Assembly (NCBI RefSeq): GCF_000802185.1
Contig: NZ_KN676113.1
Coordinates: 5,030,028-5,094,027, forward strand
Direction: 5' to 3'
Length of the DNA: 64,000 nucleotides
Origin: Belnapia sp. F-4-1
Lineage (GTDB): Bacteria > Pseudomonadota > Alphaproteobacteria > Acetobacterales > Acetobacteraceae
The number at the start of each line of letters is the position of its first letter. Position 1 is the stretch's first letter. The translations under genes were made by a program, and so were the position numbers. The notes below the pieces were generated by a model. The model saw nothing but the letters and a program-made list of their open reading frames with translations, was not told the DNA's origin and did not search any database. This document shows, piece by piece, positions 10,073 through 18,104 of this stretch.

Positions 10073-10161
10073 GCGGTCTCCGTTCCCAGCGGCTCGCGGA
10101 CCTCTCTACCTTTAGCTTGTTGTTTCAGCGGACGGGCCACTCCGACTGATTTCGCTCTCAG

Positions 10162-10235
10162 CCTGCCCGTCATCATTTTCGGTGGCCTGCTTGTCCATGA
10201 AGCCCGTGAGTAAACCCACGAGCTTCGCGGGCAGG
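10162..10235. other. Nested inverted repeats, possible terminator or structured RNA
   Basis: An outer 8-nt pair, CCTGCCCG at 10162-10169 and CGGGCAGG at 10228-10235, encloses an inner hairpin. The inner arms are GAAGCCCGTG (10199-10208) and CACGAGCTTC (10217-10226), with one mismatch and an 8-nt loop. It sits between the convergent aroC and the regulator gene. No T-run follows on either strand, so a factor-independent terminator is not clear. It could be a rho-dependent end region, a small structured RNA, or chance pairing in GC-rich DNA. Confidence 0.4.
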
Positions 10236-10238
10236 ACA

Positions 10239-11045
10239 CTAGGCGCTGCCCGCCCGCGCCCTCATCGCGGCGGCCGTTGCCTCATCTGCGGGGAAGAAGG
10301 CCTCGATGGTGACTTCGGCCAGCGTCACGTCCACCGCCGTGCCGAACACCGTCGTCGTGCTGAGGAAGCTGAGCGGCCCACCCGCCCCGGCGAGTTGCAG
10401 CGGCACCGCGATGCCCCTGTGATCCGGCGCCGCCGCGGAGGTGCCCCGGGCGCGCGGGGGTACAGGAAGCGCGCGCAGCTCCGCCAGGAGATCCACCAGC
10501 ACGGCATCCGCGCTTGCCTCCGCGTCATGCGCCAGCCGCGCCAGGAGATGTGCGCGCCATTCGGGAAAGTTCAGGATGCGCGGCGCCAGCCCGTCGGGGT
10601 GCAGGCTGAGGCGGAGCACGTTCACCGGTGGCTGCATCAGCGGGCCCGACAGGCCGTCCAGCAGCGCGAAGACGGCATCGTTGGCGAGGATCAGGGTCCA
10701 ATGCCGGTCCACGGCCAGGGCGGGGTGCGGGTCGTGCCCGTGCAGGATGCGCTCCATGGCTTGCCGCGCGGCCGACATCTCCGGCGCCCGCAAAGGGCGT
10801 TCGGAGAAAGAGGCGCTGAACCCGGCGGCGGCGAGGATGGCGTTGCGCTCGCGCAGGGGCACGCGGAGTTGCTCGGCAAGGCGCAGCACCATGGCCCGGC
10901 TCGGCATGGCGCGGCCGGCCTCGATGCAGCTCAGGTGGCGCTGCGACACCTCGGCCTCCAGGGACAGGGCCATCTGGCTCAGCCGCCGCTGCTGCCGCCA
11001 GCGGCGCAGCAGGGCGCCGGCGGTGGGTTGCTCCATCGTCATCAT
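10239..11045 (-). CDS. XRE-family transcriptional regulator with MmyB-like ligand domain
   Basis: A 268-residue regulator. Residues 10-65 form a helix-turn-helix of the XRE type (LRRWRQQRRLSQMALSLEAEVSQRHLSCIEAGRAMPSR, read in pieces). The C-terminal 170 residues match the MmyB-like ligand-binding domain (ALAVDRHWTLILANDAV, then NVLRLSLHPDGLAPRILNFPEW). Regulators of this kind usually repress a divergent neighbour. The divergent gene here encodes a small membrane protein, and a perfect palindrome lies between them at 11081-11097, only 36 nt upstream of this start. Three ATGs lie close together (11045, 11042, 11036) and none has a strong Shine-Dalgarno, so the exact start is uncertain. Confidence 0.88.
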   Translation of the reverse strand: MMTMEQPTAGALLRRWRQQRRLSQMALSLEAEVSQRHLSCIEAGRAMPSRAMVLRLAEQLRVPLRERNAILAAAGFSASFSERPLRAPEMSAARQAMERILHGHDPHPALAVDRHWTLILANDAVFALLDGLSGPLMQPPVNVLRLSLHPDGLAPRILNFPEWRAHLLARLAHDAEASADAVLVDLLAELRALPVPPRARGTSAAAPDHRGIAVPLQLAGAGGPLSFLSTTTVFGTAVDVTLAEVTIEAFFPADEATAAAMRARAGSA

Positions 11046-11080
11046 GCGCTGAGCCTAGGCAGCGCTTTCGCCGCCGGGCA

Positions 11081-11097
11081 ATGACCTCCGAGGTCAT
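11081..11097. promoter_or_regulatory. Perfect 17-nt palindrome, probable operator of the adjacent XRE regulator
   Basis: The sequence ATGACCTC-C-GAGGTCAT is a perfect 8+1+8 inverted repeat. It lies in the divergent intergenic region between the XRE/MmyB-like regulator (start 11045) and the small membrane protein (start 11180). Its symmetry, size and position are what a dimeric helix-turn-helix repressor would recognise. Autoregulation plus control of the divergent gene is inferred; binding has not been shown here. Confidence 0.7.
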
Positions 11098-11179
11098 CGA
11101 CGCCCCCATCCCGCTTGGCTCAGCCTGCTGTCACCGGCCCCGCCTTCCGCGTTGCCGGAGACTGCGAAAGAGGCCCATC

Positions 11180-11566
11180 GTGAAACACCTCACCTCCCTG
11201 CGGACCCTGCTTCTCGTCGATGCGCTGAGCTGTGCCGCCCTGGGCGCCCTGCTGCTCGCGGCGCCCTCGGCGCTCGGCGCCTGGATGGCCTTGCCGCCTG
11301 CGCTGCTGACCCGTGCGGGGCTGGCGCTACTGCCGATCGCCGCCTTCATGGCGGTGCTGGCACGCGGACCGGCCGTGCCGCATTGGGCCGTGACGGTGGT
11401 CGTCACCGGCAACGTCCTCTGGGCGGCCGTCAGCCTGTTGCTGCCGGTCATCGGGATGGTCTCGCCCAATGTGCTCGGCTGGGTCTTCCTGCTGGGCCAG
11501 GCGGGCTTTGTGGCGCTGTTGGCCAGGCTGGAGGCGGGCGCCGCCTCGCCCGCCGTCCCGGCGTGA
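11180..11566 (+). CDS. Small four-helix membrane protein, function unknown
   Basis: A 128-residue protein with about four hydrophobic segments: LLLVDALSCAALGALLLAAP, AGLALLPIAAFMAVLA, WAVTVVVTGNVLWAAVSLLL and VLGWVFLLGQAGFVALLA. I chose the GTG start at 11180 because AAAGAGG precedes it by 8 nt. The frame is open further upstream, to an ATG at 11081, but that ATG falls inside the palindromic operator and the extra residues are not protein-like. The gene is divergent from the XRE/MmyB-like regulator, which probably controls it. No enzymatic motif is visible. Confidence 0.7.
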   Translation: MKHLTSLRTLLLVDALSCAALGALLLAAPSALGAWMALPPALLTRAGLALLPIAAFMAVLARGPAVPHWAVTVVVTGNVLWAAVSLLLPVIGMVSPNVLGWVFLLGQAGFVALLARLEAGAASPAVPA

Positions 11567-11620
11567 AACCGCGCTGCGCGGCCACTCCGGTCAGGTGAAT
11601 CCACCTGGCCGGCGCCCGTG

Positions 11621-13288
11621 TCAGGCGAAGACGAAGTCGCCCGCGGAAAGCGCAGATTTGGCGATCCCGGCCAGGACAATGCTGTCGTCGTCATCGAGGG
11701 CGACCACCGCGCCGCCGGCATGGTCGGCGATCCGGCCGAGAATGTTGCCGGCATTCAGCCCGGCGAACCCCACCAGCCGGACATGGTCGGCGTCGGGCGC
11801 GAAGTCGCCGATGCGGTCGGCGCCCGTGCCATTGGCGAAGACGAAGCTATCCGCCCCCGTCCCGCCGGCCAGCACGTCATTGCCGCGCCCGCCATCGAGC
11901 GTATCCGCCCCTGCCCCACCCATCAGCCAGTTCGCCCCGGCATTGCCGGTGACGAGGTTGTCGCGCGCATTGCCCTGGCCGGTGCGGGTCGAGCCCTCGA
12001 GAACCAGGGTCTCGACCTGGGTCGGCAGTGCATAGGCCCCGCCCGCGATGCGGGCCCGCACCGTGTCGATCCCCTGCCCCGCCGCCTCGAGCACCACATC
12101 CTGCGCGCTGTCGACCACATAGGCGTCGTTGCCGGCGCCGCCCGCCAGCCAATCGGCCTCGCCGCGGCCGGAGGCCCCGTCCAGCATATCGTTGCCGTCG
12201 CCGCCCAGCAGCCGATCCAGCGCGCCACCGCCGCCCGTCAGCGAATCATTCCCCGCCCTGCCATCGAGCGTGTTCGCCGCCGCATTGCCGGTGATGCGGT
12301 CATTGCCCGCCCCGCCCCTGGCATTCTCGATGACCGCGCCATGGGCGATCGCCAGGTTGTCATGCCCGTCATAGGTCGGGGTCGGCGCCTCGGTGGCGAA
12401 GGCTGGAATCTCCAGCCGCCTCTCCGCGACGGTGTCGCGCATGGCGATGCTGGAGAAATGCCCCGCCCGCAGGTCGATGACCGAGTCCAGCGCCTGGTTG
12501 GAGGCGTCGATGGTATCGGTCCCGCCGGCATCCCAGATGGTCTGGAAGAAGCGTGCGTTCGTCGCCCATGCATAACTGTCGTTGCCCGCCGCATGCGCCA
12601 TGTTGGCCCCGTAGAGCGCCTGCACGGCTGCGATGTCGTCGAGCATCGGCCCGCTTGGATAGAGCGGCGTCGATACATAGCTGTAGTCATCCGCGGTGCC
12701 CGTGACGCTGACCACGGTGGCATTCCCGGGCGGCTCGTAATTCATGATCGAGTGGCGGAGGTTCTGCTCTGCGGCCGGCACCGTCAGGCCTCTGTCGAAG
12801 GGGTGCTTCAGCCCGATGGCATGGCCGATCTCATGCGCCAGGGTCTCGAGCCCGTACTGCCCCGGCGCGGTCTGCCCATTCTCGGCATAGCGGCCGAGAT
12901 AGACGTCGCCGGCGAGATCGACCGGCTTCCCGCCGGCAAAGGTCGGGTAATAGGAATAGCCGCCTGCCCCGTGCAGCGGCGCATCCGCGGCAAGCTGCCT
13001 GGTGTCGAAGCTGCCGATGCGGATCGCCCCGCCCTGGCCGGCATCCGAGACCTCCCTGAAGGTCAGGTTGGCCACCGACGCCCAGGCCCCGAGCGCTGCC
13101 CGCGCCGCCGCTTGCATCGATCCATCGAGCGGGGCGAAGCCGGGGTGCTCCGCCTGCGCATCATAGGCCGGGACACCCCGCATGAAGCTGTAGGTTACCG
13201 TGGCGGGCGTGCCGATCGCGTCCGGGTAGTTCCACCGCGCCGTGGGTAGATCGTCTAAATAAGAGAGAAGTGGATCGAAATCGGCCAT
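11621..13288 (-). CDS. RTX-type M10 zinc metalloprotease (serralysin-like)
   Basis: A 555-residue secreted protease candidate. The zinc-binding consensus HEIGHAIGLKH is at residues 152-162 and the Met-turn SIMNY at 180-184, together defining the metzincin/M10 family. From about residue 320 onward there are several glycine- and aspartate-rich nonapeptides of the GGxGxDxLxG type (GGAGNDRITG, GRAGNDSLTG, GGDGNDMLDG, GGRGNDVLAG) that bind calcium. There is no N-terminal signal peptide. The C-terminus ends in DFVFA, consistent with a type I secretion signal. No ABC exporter or membrane-fusion protein is adjacent, so export would use a system encoded elsewhere. Confidence 0.9.
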   Translation of the reverse strand: MADFDPLLSYLDDLPTARWNYPDAIGTPATVTYSFMRGVPAYDAQAEHPGFAPLDGSMQAAARAALGAWASVANLTFREVSDAGQGGAIRIGSFDTRQLAADAPLHGAGGYSYYPTFAGGKPVDLAGDVYLGRYAENGQTAPGQYGLETLAHEIGHAIGLKHPFDRGLTVPAAEQNLRHSIMNYEPPGNATVVSVTGTADDYSYVSTPLYPSGPMLDDIAAVQALYGANMAHAAGNDSYAWATNARFFQTIWDAGGTDTIDASNQALDSVIDLRAGHFSSIAMRDTVAERRLEIPAFATEAPTPTYDGHDNLAIAHGAVIENARGGAGNDRITGNAAANTLDGRAGNDSLTGGGGALDRLLGGDGNDMLDGASGRGEADWLAGGAGNDAYVVDSAQDVVLEAAGQGIDTVRARIAGGAYALPTQVETLVLEGSTRTGQGNARDNLVTGNAGANWLMGGAGADTLDGGRGNDVLAGGTGADSFVFANGTGADRIGDFAPDADHVRLVGFAGLNAGNILGRIADHAGGAVVALDDDDSIVLAGIAKSALSAGDFVFA

Positions 13289-13431
13289 GAAATCCCTGCG
13301 GTAAACGGAAACGCGAGCAGAGCGGGAAGCGCGGCAGACCCGGACGGGGTTTCAGCCCCTGACGCAGACCCCTTGACGATTTCCGTGTTGAGGCGCTTAC
13401 CACAGACAACGAGATAGGGTGAGACGAAGCC

Positions 13432-14685
13432 ATGACCTTCGCCGATCCGCAGCCGGCGCAGCTGACGAGGGGAATGAGCTTTCCCGTCTCGCCCAGCCTC
13501 ACCGCCGCCAATCCCGGCCTCGACGCCTTCGTCGCGCTGTGTGGCGAAGCCACCTGGGCCGCACGCCTCGCCGATATCGGCAACCGAGCCCAGGTGAACT
13601 CCCTCACCGGCCGGGCCGCCCAGCAGCGCCATGCGCTGGAGTTGGCCCTTGCCCGCCTTTCCGGCGGCCGCGCCCTGACCCGCGCCAGCAGCGCCGAACG
13701 CCTGGTTTCCACCTTCGCCGAGGAAGCCGTCCGCCTCGCCGATAGCCTGCCGGATGGGCCTCGCGCCCGGATGCGCGACCAGATCATCGCCGGCCTCACC
13801 GGCGAGGCGACGCTCATCCCCATCTTCCACCTGTTACGGACCGCAACCCTGCTGCGCGAGAGCGGCTTCTCCGTCCGCTTCACCGGCCTGGCGGAGGGCA
13901 CGCCGCATGACCTGGTGGTGGAGCGGGACGGCGCCAGCGCAGAAGTGATCTGCGAGACAGTCTCCGCCGAGGAAGGCCGTTCGGTCCATCGCGGCGACTG
14001 GTATGCGCTGGTCGACCGTCTCAATCCTGAGCTTCAATCCTGGCTTGCCGACCATCCCGGTCGCTACCTGCTGAAGATGACCCTGCCGAAGGGCATCTCC
14101 GGCTCCGAGCAGTTGGACGAACTACGCGCTCGCATCTCCTCCATGCTGTCTGCCGGCAAGCGGCAGGATGCCAGCAGCGAGGCGGTGCTGAAGCTCGACC
14201 CATTGGTGCTCACGGGCCCGCAACAGGGCCTCGCGGGCCTTTCCACCCGGCTTCGCGCCCAGTTCGGGCCGGAAGCCCATCTCGCCATCACGTCCGACGC
14301 CCCGAGCGGCAGCGTCTTCGTCCTCGCCGCCCGCGCCGGGCGGGAGAACGAGATCGCCGGCGCGGTCGCCCGCCGTCTCGGGCTGGTGTCGGAGGAGCGC
14401 CTGTCTGGCCGCAAGCCCGGTATCGCGGCCGTTTTCCTCGAGGATGTGGACCGTACGGAATGGCGCGGCCTGCGTGAACAGCTGGAGCTGGAGGGCGCCG
14501 TCCGCCGCTTCCTGACGACACCGCCGGCGCGGCGCGTCGTGGCCGTCACCTGCGCCTCGCGCTTCGAGATGTTCGGCGCCGCCCCGCCCGATGCGGCGGC
14601 CGAGCCGGTGCTCCGCTTCCGCAACCCCTCCCATCCCGCAGCGAGGATCCAGGCGCTGGCGCCGGCCATACTTTCCTCGGTATAG
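13432..14685 (+). CDS. Conserved-looking protein of unknown function, 417 residues
   Basis: I do not recognise this protein. It has no signal peptide or membrane segment and looks cytoplasmic and mostly helical at the N-terminus. Residues 132-176 have the order helix (HLLRTATLLRESG), strand (FSVRFTGL), TPHDLVVERDG, strand (AEVICETVS). This resembles the start of a PD-(D/E)XK nuclease-like core: Asp160 and Glu171 are in place but the lysine is absent. The C-terminal part contains RPARRVVAVT-like and RFEMFGA segments without a known motif. Translation signals are plausible (GGTGAGACGAAG before the ATG). A TTGACG at 13373-13378 could be a -35 element. It is divergent from the RTX protease. Confidence 0.75.
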   Translation: MTFADPQPAQLTRGMSFPVSPSLTAANPGLDAFVALCGEATWAARLADIGNRAQVNSLTGRAAQQRHALELALARLSGGRALTRASSAERLVSTFAEEAVRLADSLPDGPRARMRDQIIAGLTGEATLIPIFHLLRTATLLRESGFSVRFTGLAEGTPHDLVVERDGASAEVICETVSAEEGRSVHRGDWYALVDRLNPELQSWLADHPGRYLLKMTLPKGISGSEQLDELRARISSMLSAGKRQDASSEAVLKLDPLVLTGPQQGLAGLSTRLRAQFGPEAHLAITSDAPSGSVFVLAARAGRENEIAGAVARRLGLVSEERLSGRKPGIAAVFLEDVDRTEWRGLREQLELEGAVRRFLTTPPARRVVAVTCASRFEMFGAAPPDAAAEPVLRFRNPSHPAARIQALAPAILSSV

Positions 14686-14802
14686 CGGCTTCTTGATCGG
14701 GGACCGCAAGGAAACCGTCTTCATTCTGCCACGTTTCCCTGCGGCACTGACCGACGCTGCCTCTGCCGGCAAGGCTGGCAGGGTAGAAGGGGATCGAGCC
14801 GC

Positions 14803-14943
14803 ATGACCGACCGCGAGTTCCAGGCCAAGCTCGACGAGCTGGACCAGCTGTTGAACGACCCCGATGTGCGGATGGACCCGCACCGGGTCTGGACCCTCCT
14901 GGCCGAGATCAGCGCCGCCGAGGCGCAGATCGCGGCCGAGTAA
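14803..14943 (+). CDS. 46-residue small protein, helical, unknown function
   Basis: A short open frame reading MTDREFQAKLDELDQLLNDP and continuing to IAAE, preceded by GAAGGGGA about 9 nt before the ATG. The composition is strongly helical and acidic with heptad-like leucines. It faintly recalls the N-terminal helix of peptide-chain release factor 1 (LDxLxxLLxDPxV), and small proteins of this look are sometimes labelled that way. It has none of the catalytic parts of a release factor and should not be called one. It follows the unrecognised 417-residue gene by 117 nt and converges on the thioesterase gene. Confidence 0.6.
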   Translation: MTDREFQAKLDELDQLLNDPDVRMDPHRVWTLLAEISAAEAQIAAE

Positions 14944-15008
14944 GGCCGCTTGGGGCGTCCCTGCCCGTCGCCGATTGGCGCACGGGCCACGACGCAAGCT
15001 GAGTGGTA

Positions 15009-15431
15009 TCAGGCGCCGAGGATCTTCCAGATCCCATCCGCATGAACCACGGTGCGGTCGCCGACCGTCACCAGCCCCCGCACAAACACCACGGAGCGCG
15101 TGGCGCGCAGGATTTCAGCGCGTCCCTCGACGAAATCCCCGACCCGCGCGGGCGAGATGAACTGGGTGCTGAGCTGCACTGTGGTGCAGGGCTTACGACC
15201 CGCCGCTTCCCAGACAGTCATGCCCAGCACGTCGTCGGCGAAGCTCATCAGCATGCCGCCATGGACGACGCCGCCATTGTTGAGATGGCGCGGCTCCGCC
15301 GGAAAGCCGTAGCGGAAGCCGCCTTCCTCCCGCTTGAACCAGAACGGCCCGATCAGGGCAGGGTAGCCTTCCGGCCGCAGGGGCTTCCAGCCAGCCGCAG
15401 CAGGGTCGAAACGGGTTGGTGCATCGTTCAT
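15009..15431 (-). CDS. PaaI-family hotdog thioesterase
   Basis: A 140-residue hotdog-fold protein with the family core NNGGVVHGGMLMSFADDVLG. The asparagine, the HGG and the aspartate are the usual substrate-binding and catalytic positions of PaaI-type acyl-CoA thioesterases. It follows with TTVQLSTQFISPARVGDFVEGRAE. The start overlaps the tlyA stop by 4 nt (ATGA), placing it as the last gene of the xseB-ispA-dxs-tlyA operon. The acyl-CoA substrate is not deducible. A role in trimming thioesters or general housekeeping is possible. Confidence 0.88.
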   Translation of the reverse strand: MNDAPTRFDPAAAGWKPLRPEGYPALIGPFWFKREEGGFRYGFPAEPRHLNNGGVVHGGMLMSFADDVLGMTVWEAAGRKPCTTVQLSTQFISPARVGDFVEGRAEILRATRSVVFVRGLVTVGDRTVVHADGIWKILGA

Positions 15432-16174
15432 GCCGGGAGCTTATCCCGCACCGCAGCAATCAGGAACTCCCGGTTGCCCTCGGGGCCAAGCAGCGGACTC
15501 GGTTCCACGCCGAGAACGCGCCAGCCAGGCAGTGTGCTCCACCAGTCCTCGATCTTGCGGCAAACGCCGCGATGCACGGCGGCATCCCGCACCACGCCGC
15601 CCTTGGCAACGGCCGGCCCGACCTCGAACTGCGGCTTGATCAGCGCGACCGCCCAGGCCCCCTCTGCGCAAAGCGAGAGTGGCTGCGGCAGCACCACCTG
15701 CAATCCGATGAAGCTCGCATCGCAGACCAATACCTCCGGCGCCGCATCGAGCTGCGCGGACTCGAGGTAGCGCGCATTCACCCGCTCCATCACCGTGACG
15801 CGCGGGTCGTTCCTGAGGCTCCAGGCGAGTTGCCCATGCCCCACATCGACCGCGAAGACCCGCGCCGCCCCGTGATGCAGAAGCACATGGGTGAAGCCCC
15901 CCGTTGAGGCGCCGACATCGATGGCGACCTTGCCCTTCGGCGAGAGCCCGAAGTGCCGGATGGCGTGGTCCAGCTTGACGCCGCCGCGCGAGACCCACGG
16001 GTGGTCCTGCCCCCGCACCTCCAGCGGCGCGCCTGGCGGGAGCATCTGCCCCGCCTTCTCGATCCGCTGGGTGTCGGAATAAACCTTGCCGGCGAGGATC
16101 AAGGCCTGCGCCCGGGTTCGGCTTTCTGCCAGCCCCCGGTCCACCAGCGCCTGGTCGGCGCGTTCCTTGGCGAT
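15428..16174 (-). CDS. tlyA: TlyA-family rRNA 2'-O-methyltransferase (hemolysin-A homologue), apparent ATC start
   Basis: An S4 RNA-binding domain at residues 3-60 (ERADQALVDRGLAESRTRAQ) is followed by an FtsJ-like methyltransferase domain. It has the SAM motif IDVGASTGGFTHVLL and the catalytic-type lysine segment LIKPQFEVG. TlyA methylates ribosomal RNA; the hemolysin name is historical. No ATG, GTG or TTG lies where the family begins. The codon there is ATC (16174-16172), preceded by GAGG that overlaps the dxs TGA stop, giving 248 residues. Upstream alternatives are TTG at 16243 or ATG at 16294, both inside dxs and without a Shine-Dalgarno. Confidence 0.85.
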   Translation of the reverse strand: MAKERADQALVDRGLAESRTRAQALILAGKVYSDTQRIEKAGQMLPPGAPLEVRGQDHPWVSRGGVKLDHAIRHFGLSPKGKVAIDVGASTGGFTHVLLHHGAARVFAVDVGHGQLAWSLRNDPRVTVMERVNARYLESAQLDAAPEVLVCDASFIGLQVVLPQPLSLCAEGAWAVALIKPQFEVGPAVAKGGVVRDAAVHRGVCRKIEDWWSTLPGWRVLGVEPSPLLGPEGNREFLIAAVRDKLPA

Positions 16175-16181
16175 GGTCGCC

Positions 16182-18104
16182 TCAGGCCCGCGCCGGCCGC
16201 GCCGCGGCGCCGGCGCCGAGCGCCGCGACCGCCATGGCGACAATCTGCGCTGCGTTGAGCCCCGCCTCGTCGTATTGCTTCTTGGGGCTTTCATGGTCGA
16301 TGAAGCGGTCCGGCAGGCACATCGGCCGCACCTTCAACCCATGATCCAGCATCCCCCGCATCGCCAGGTGCTGGAGCACGAAGCTGCCGAAACCGCCCAC
16401 CGAGCCCTCCTCGATGGTGATCAGCACCTCATGCTCGCGCGCCAGCCGCTCAACGAGGTCGGTATCCAGCGGCTTGGCGAAGCGCGCATCGGCAACGGTG
16501 GTGGAGAGACCGCGCGCGCCCAGCTCCTCCGCCGCCTTCAGGCATTCCTGCAGCCGCGCGCCGTAGGAGAGGATGGCGACGCTCGTACCCTCGCGGAGGA
16601 CGCGCCCCTTGCCGATCTCGAGCGGCGTGCCCCGCTTCGGCAGTTCGAGCCCGAAGCCCTCGCCGCGCGGGTAGCGGAAGGCGCTCGGCCGGTCGTCGAT
16701 GGCGGCCGCCGTTGCGACCATGTGCATCAGCTCCAGCTCGTCCGCCGCCGCCATCAGCACGATGCCCGGCAGGCAGCCGAGATAGGCGATGTCGAAGCTG
16801 CCCGCATGGGTGGCGCCATCGGCGCCGACCAGCCCCGCCCGGTCCATGGCGAAGCGGACGGGCAGCGATTGCAGCACCACGTCATGCACGACCTGGTCGT
16901 AGCCGCGCTGCAGGAAGGTGGAATAAATGGCGCAGAAGGGCTTCATCCCCTCCGTCGCCATGCCGGCGGCGAAGGTGACGGCGTGCTGCTCCGCAATGCC
17001 GACATCGAAGCTGCGCTTGGGGAATTTCTTCGCGAAGGCGTCGAGCCCCGTGCCCGCCGGCATCGCCGCGTTGACGGCGACGATCCGCTCATCCGCATCC
17101 GCCTCGGCGATCAGCGCGTTGGAGAAGACCTTGGTATAGCTCGGCGGCCCCGGCGGCGGCTTCTGCTGCTCGCCGGTGACGACGTTGAACTTGACGACGC
17201 CATGGTACTTGTCGGCGCTCGCCTCGGCCGGCGCGTAGCCCTTGCCCTTTTGCGTCACCACATGCAGCAGCACCGGCTCGCCGAGCTCGCTGTCCCGCAG
17301 GTTGCGGAGGATCGGCAGCAGGTGGTCGAGGTCGTGCCCGTCGATCGGCCCGACATAGTAGAAGCCGAGCTCCTCGAAGAGCGTGCCGCCGGTGAGCAGC
17401 CCACGCGCATACTCGTCCGCCCGCTTGGCAGCGCGCTCGATCGGCGCCGGGAAGCGCCGCGCCAGCTTCGCCATCATGTCTCGGATGGACAGGAAGGGCC
17501 GCGAGGAGACGACCTTCGACAGATAGGCGCTCATCGCGCCCACGGGCGGCGCGATCGACATGTCGTTGTCGTTGAGGATGACGATGAGGCGCGAGCGCTC
17601 CGCGCCCGCGTTGTTCATCGCCTCATAGGCCATGCCGGCGCTCATCGCGCCGTCGCCGATCACGGCGACGACATTGCGCGGGTCGCCCTTCAGCTCGCTC
17701 GCCACCGCCATGCCGAGGCCGGCGGAAATGGATGTCGAGGAATGCGCCGCGCCGAAAGGGTCGTACTCGCTCTCGCTGCGGCGGGTGAAGCCGGAGAGGC
17801 CGCCGCCCTGGCGCAGCGTGCGGATGCGGTCGCGCCGCCCGGTCAGGATCTTGTGGGGATAGGCCTGGTGGCCGACATCCCAGATCAGCCGGTCCCGCGG
17901 CGTCTCGAAGACGGCGTGGATGGCGACCGTCAGCTCGACGACGCCGAGCGAGGCACCGAGATGCCCACCGGTCTGGCTGACCGCATGGATCGTCTCGGCC
18001 CGGAGCTCGGACGCCAGCTGCTTCAGCTGCTCCGCGGAGAGGTTGCGCATGTCGGCCGGGATCTTGACGCGGTCGAGGAGCGGGGTGGCGGAGGGGACGG
18101 ACAT
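16182..18104 (-). CDS. dxs: 1-deoxy-D-xylulose-5-phosphate synthase
   Basis: Dxs condenses pyruvate and glyceraldehyde-3-phosphate with thiamine diphosphate, the entry step of the MEP isoprenoid pathway. The 640-residue length is typical. Motifs include [15 protein letters not shown], the TPP-binding [18 protein letters not shown] ending in an asparagine, [12 protein letters not shown], and the C-terminal transketolase-like segments [26 protein letters not shown] (in parts) and [10 protein letters not shown]. Its ATG overlaps the ispA stop by 1 nt (TGATG), and tlyA begins immediately after its stop. The gene order with ispA links precursor supply and chain elongation in one operon. Confidence 0.97.
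   Translation of the reverse strand: MSVPSATPLLDRVKIPADMRNLSAEQLKQLASELRAETIHAVSQTGGHLGASLGVVELTVAIHAVFETPRDRLIWDVGHQAYPHKILTGRRDRIRTLRQGGGLSGFTRRSESEYDPFGAAHSSTSISAGLGMAVASELKGDPRNVVAVIGDGAMSAGMAYEAMNNAGAERSRLIVILNDNDMSIAPPVGAMSAYLSKVVSSRPFLSIRDMMAKLARRFPAPIERAAKRADEYARGLLTGGTLFEELGFYYVGPIDGHDLDHLLPILRNLRDSELGEPVLLHVVTQKGKGYAPAEASADKYHGVVKFNVVTGEQQKPPPGPPSYTKVFSNALIAEADADERIVAVNAAMPAGTGLDAFAKKFPKRSFDVGIAEQHAVTFAAGMATEGMKPFCAIYSTFLQRGYDQVVHDVVLQSLPVRFAMDRAGLVGADGATHAGSFDIAYLGCLPGIVLMAAADELELMHMVATAAAIDDRPSAFRYPRGEGFGLELPKRGTPLEIGKGRVLREGTSVAILSYGARLQECLKAAEELGARGLSTTVADARFAKPLDTDLVERLAREHEVLITIEEGSVGGFGSFVLQHLAMRGMLDHGLKVRPMCLPDRFIDHESPKKQYDEAGLNAAQIVAMAVAALGAGAAARPARA

Noticed and set aside
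11880-12320. Repetitive DNA that could suggest a CRISPR or tandem repeat array
   Set aside because: The repeats are codons of the glycine/aspartate nonapeptides of the RTX protease; they vary in sequence and have no spacer structure.
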